Source of the DNA: Oceanobacillus sp. HTM 045
GTDB lineage: Bacteria > Pseudomonadota > Alphaproteobacteria > Rhodobacterales > Rhodobacteraceae
Assembly (NCBI GenBank): GCA_009733745.1
Contig: WNWL01000010.1
Location: 1 to 33,348 of the forward strand
DNA length: 33,348 nucleotides
Direction of reading: 5' to 3'
A program made the translations under genes and the position numbers. A model generated the notes under the pieces. That model made no database searches and had not been told where the DNA came from. It saw only the letters and a list, made by a program, of their open reading frames with translations. Each line of letters begins with the position of its first letter. Position 1 is the stretch's first letter. Shown here piece by piece: positions 33,343-33,348 of this stretch.

Positions 33343-33348
33343 CTCCCA

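Noticed and set aside
1-33348. CRISPR arrays, tRNA genes, insertion sequences
   Set aside because: No regularly spaced repeats, cloverleaf-like segments or transposase motifs were seen on reading both strands.

Overview
The window looks like an accessory genomic island from a GC-rich alphaproteobacterium, probably Rhodobacterales or Rhizobiales. This is inferred from the composition and from module families typical of those orders: DUF3489, DUF2924 with a large serine recombinase, a SARP-TPR regulator next to SBP56, and a P4-type primase tail. I see no tRNA, rRNA, CRISPR array, insertion sequence or DNA methyltransferase.

Left arm (1-2954): the C-terminal tail of a serine recombinase on the + strand, then minus-strand genes for a small unknown protein, a DUF3489 protein, a HEPN-like protein with an RxxxxH motif and a HTH-WYL regulator. 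The last two form a short operon that diverges from the main system.

Core (3249-20597): a tightly packed plus-strand array that I read as one large antiviral or DNA-processing system. It holds (1) a TM0106-type RecB-like nuclease, RNase H-fold and SF1 helicase fusion; (2) a 2480-residue sacsin-like protein with two GHKL ATPase domains; (3) a RapA/HepA-like SNF2 ATPase; (4) an McrB-type AAA+ GTPase with a DUF4357 N-terminus and an EVE-like domain inserted in the motor; (5) an McrC-type PD-(D/E)xK nuclease. Genes 1-2, 2-3 and 4-5 overlap by ATGA. The junction between 3 and 4 differs: its 150 bases hold a decayed copy of the 3' end of a second TM0106-type helicase, whose stop overlaps the mcrB start (TGATG). 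This suggests the array was assembled from two systems, one of them helicase-mcrB-mcrC. The lack of a methylase fits a modification-dependent (McrBC-like) or structure-sensing mode of recognition.

Right cargo (21186-25426): a SARP/BTAD-TPR regulator diverges from SBP56 (methanethiol oxidase family), which is followed by a polytopic membrane protein. 

Mobility module (25529-27798, minus strand): four genes (small protein, DUF2924, large serine recombinase, ParB-like HTH), each overlapping the next by 4 bases. Upstream lies a striking inverted repeat of GGGTTTGGC-like units. DUF3489, often seen with such modules, sits 24 kb away at the left edge, so the cargo may lie inside or between such modules.

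Right edge (28009-33348): about 1 kb without a supportable gene, a large phosphoesterase of the phospholipase C/acid phosphatase family with a 490-residue unknown N-terminus, a frameshifted primase C-terminal remnant, and a 2-keto-4-pentenoate hydratase-like gene on the minus strand broken by one in-frame stop. The hydratase is probably flanking chromosome.
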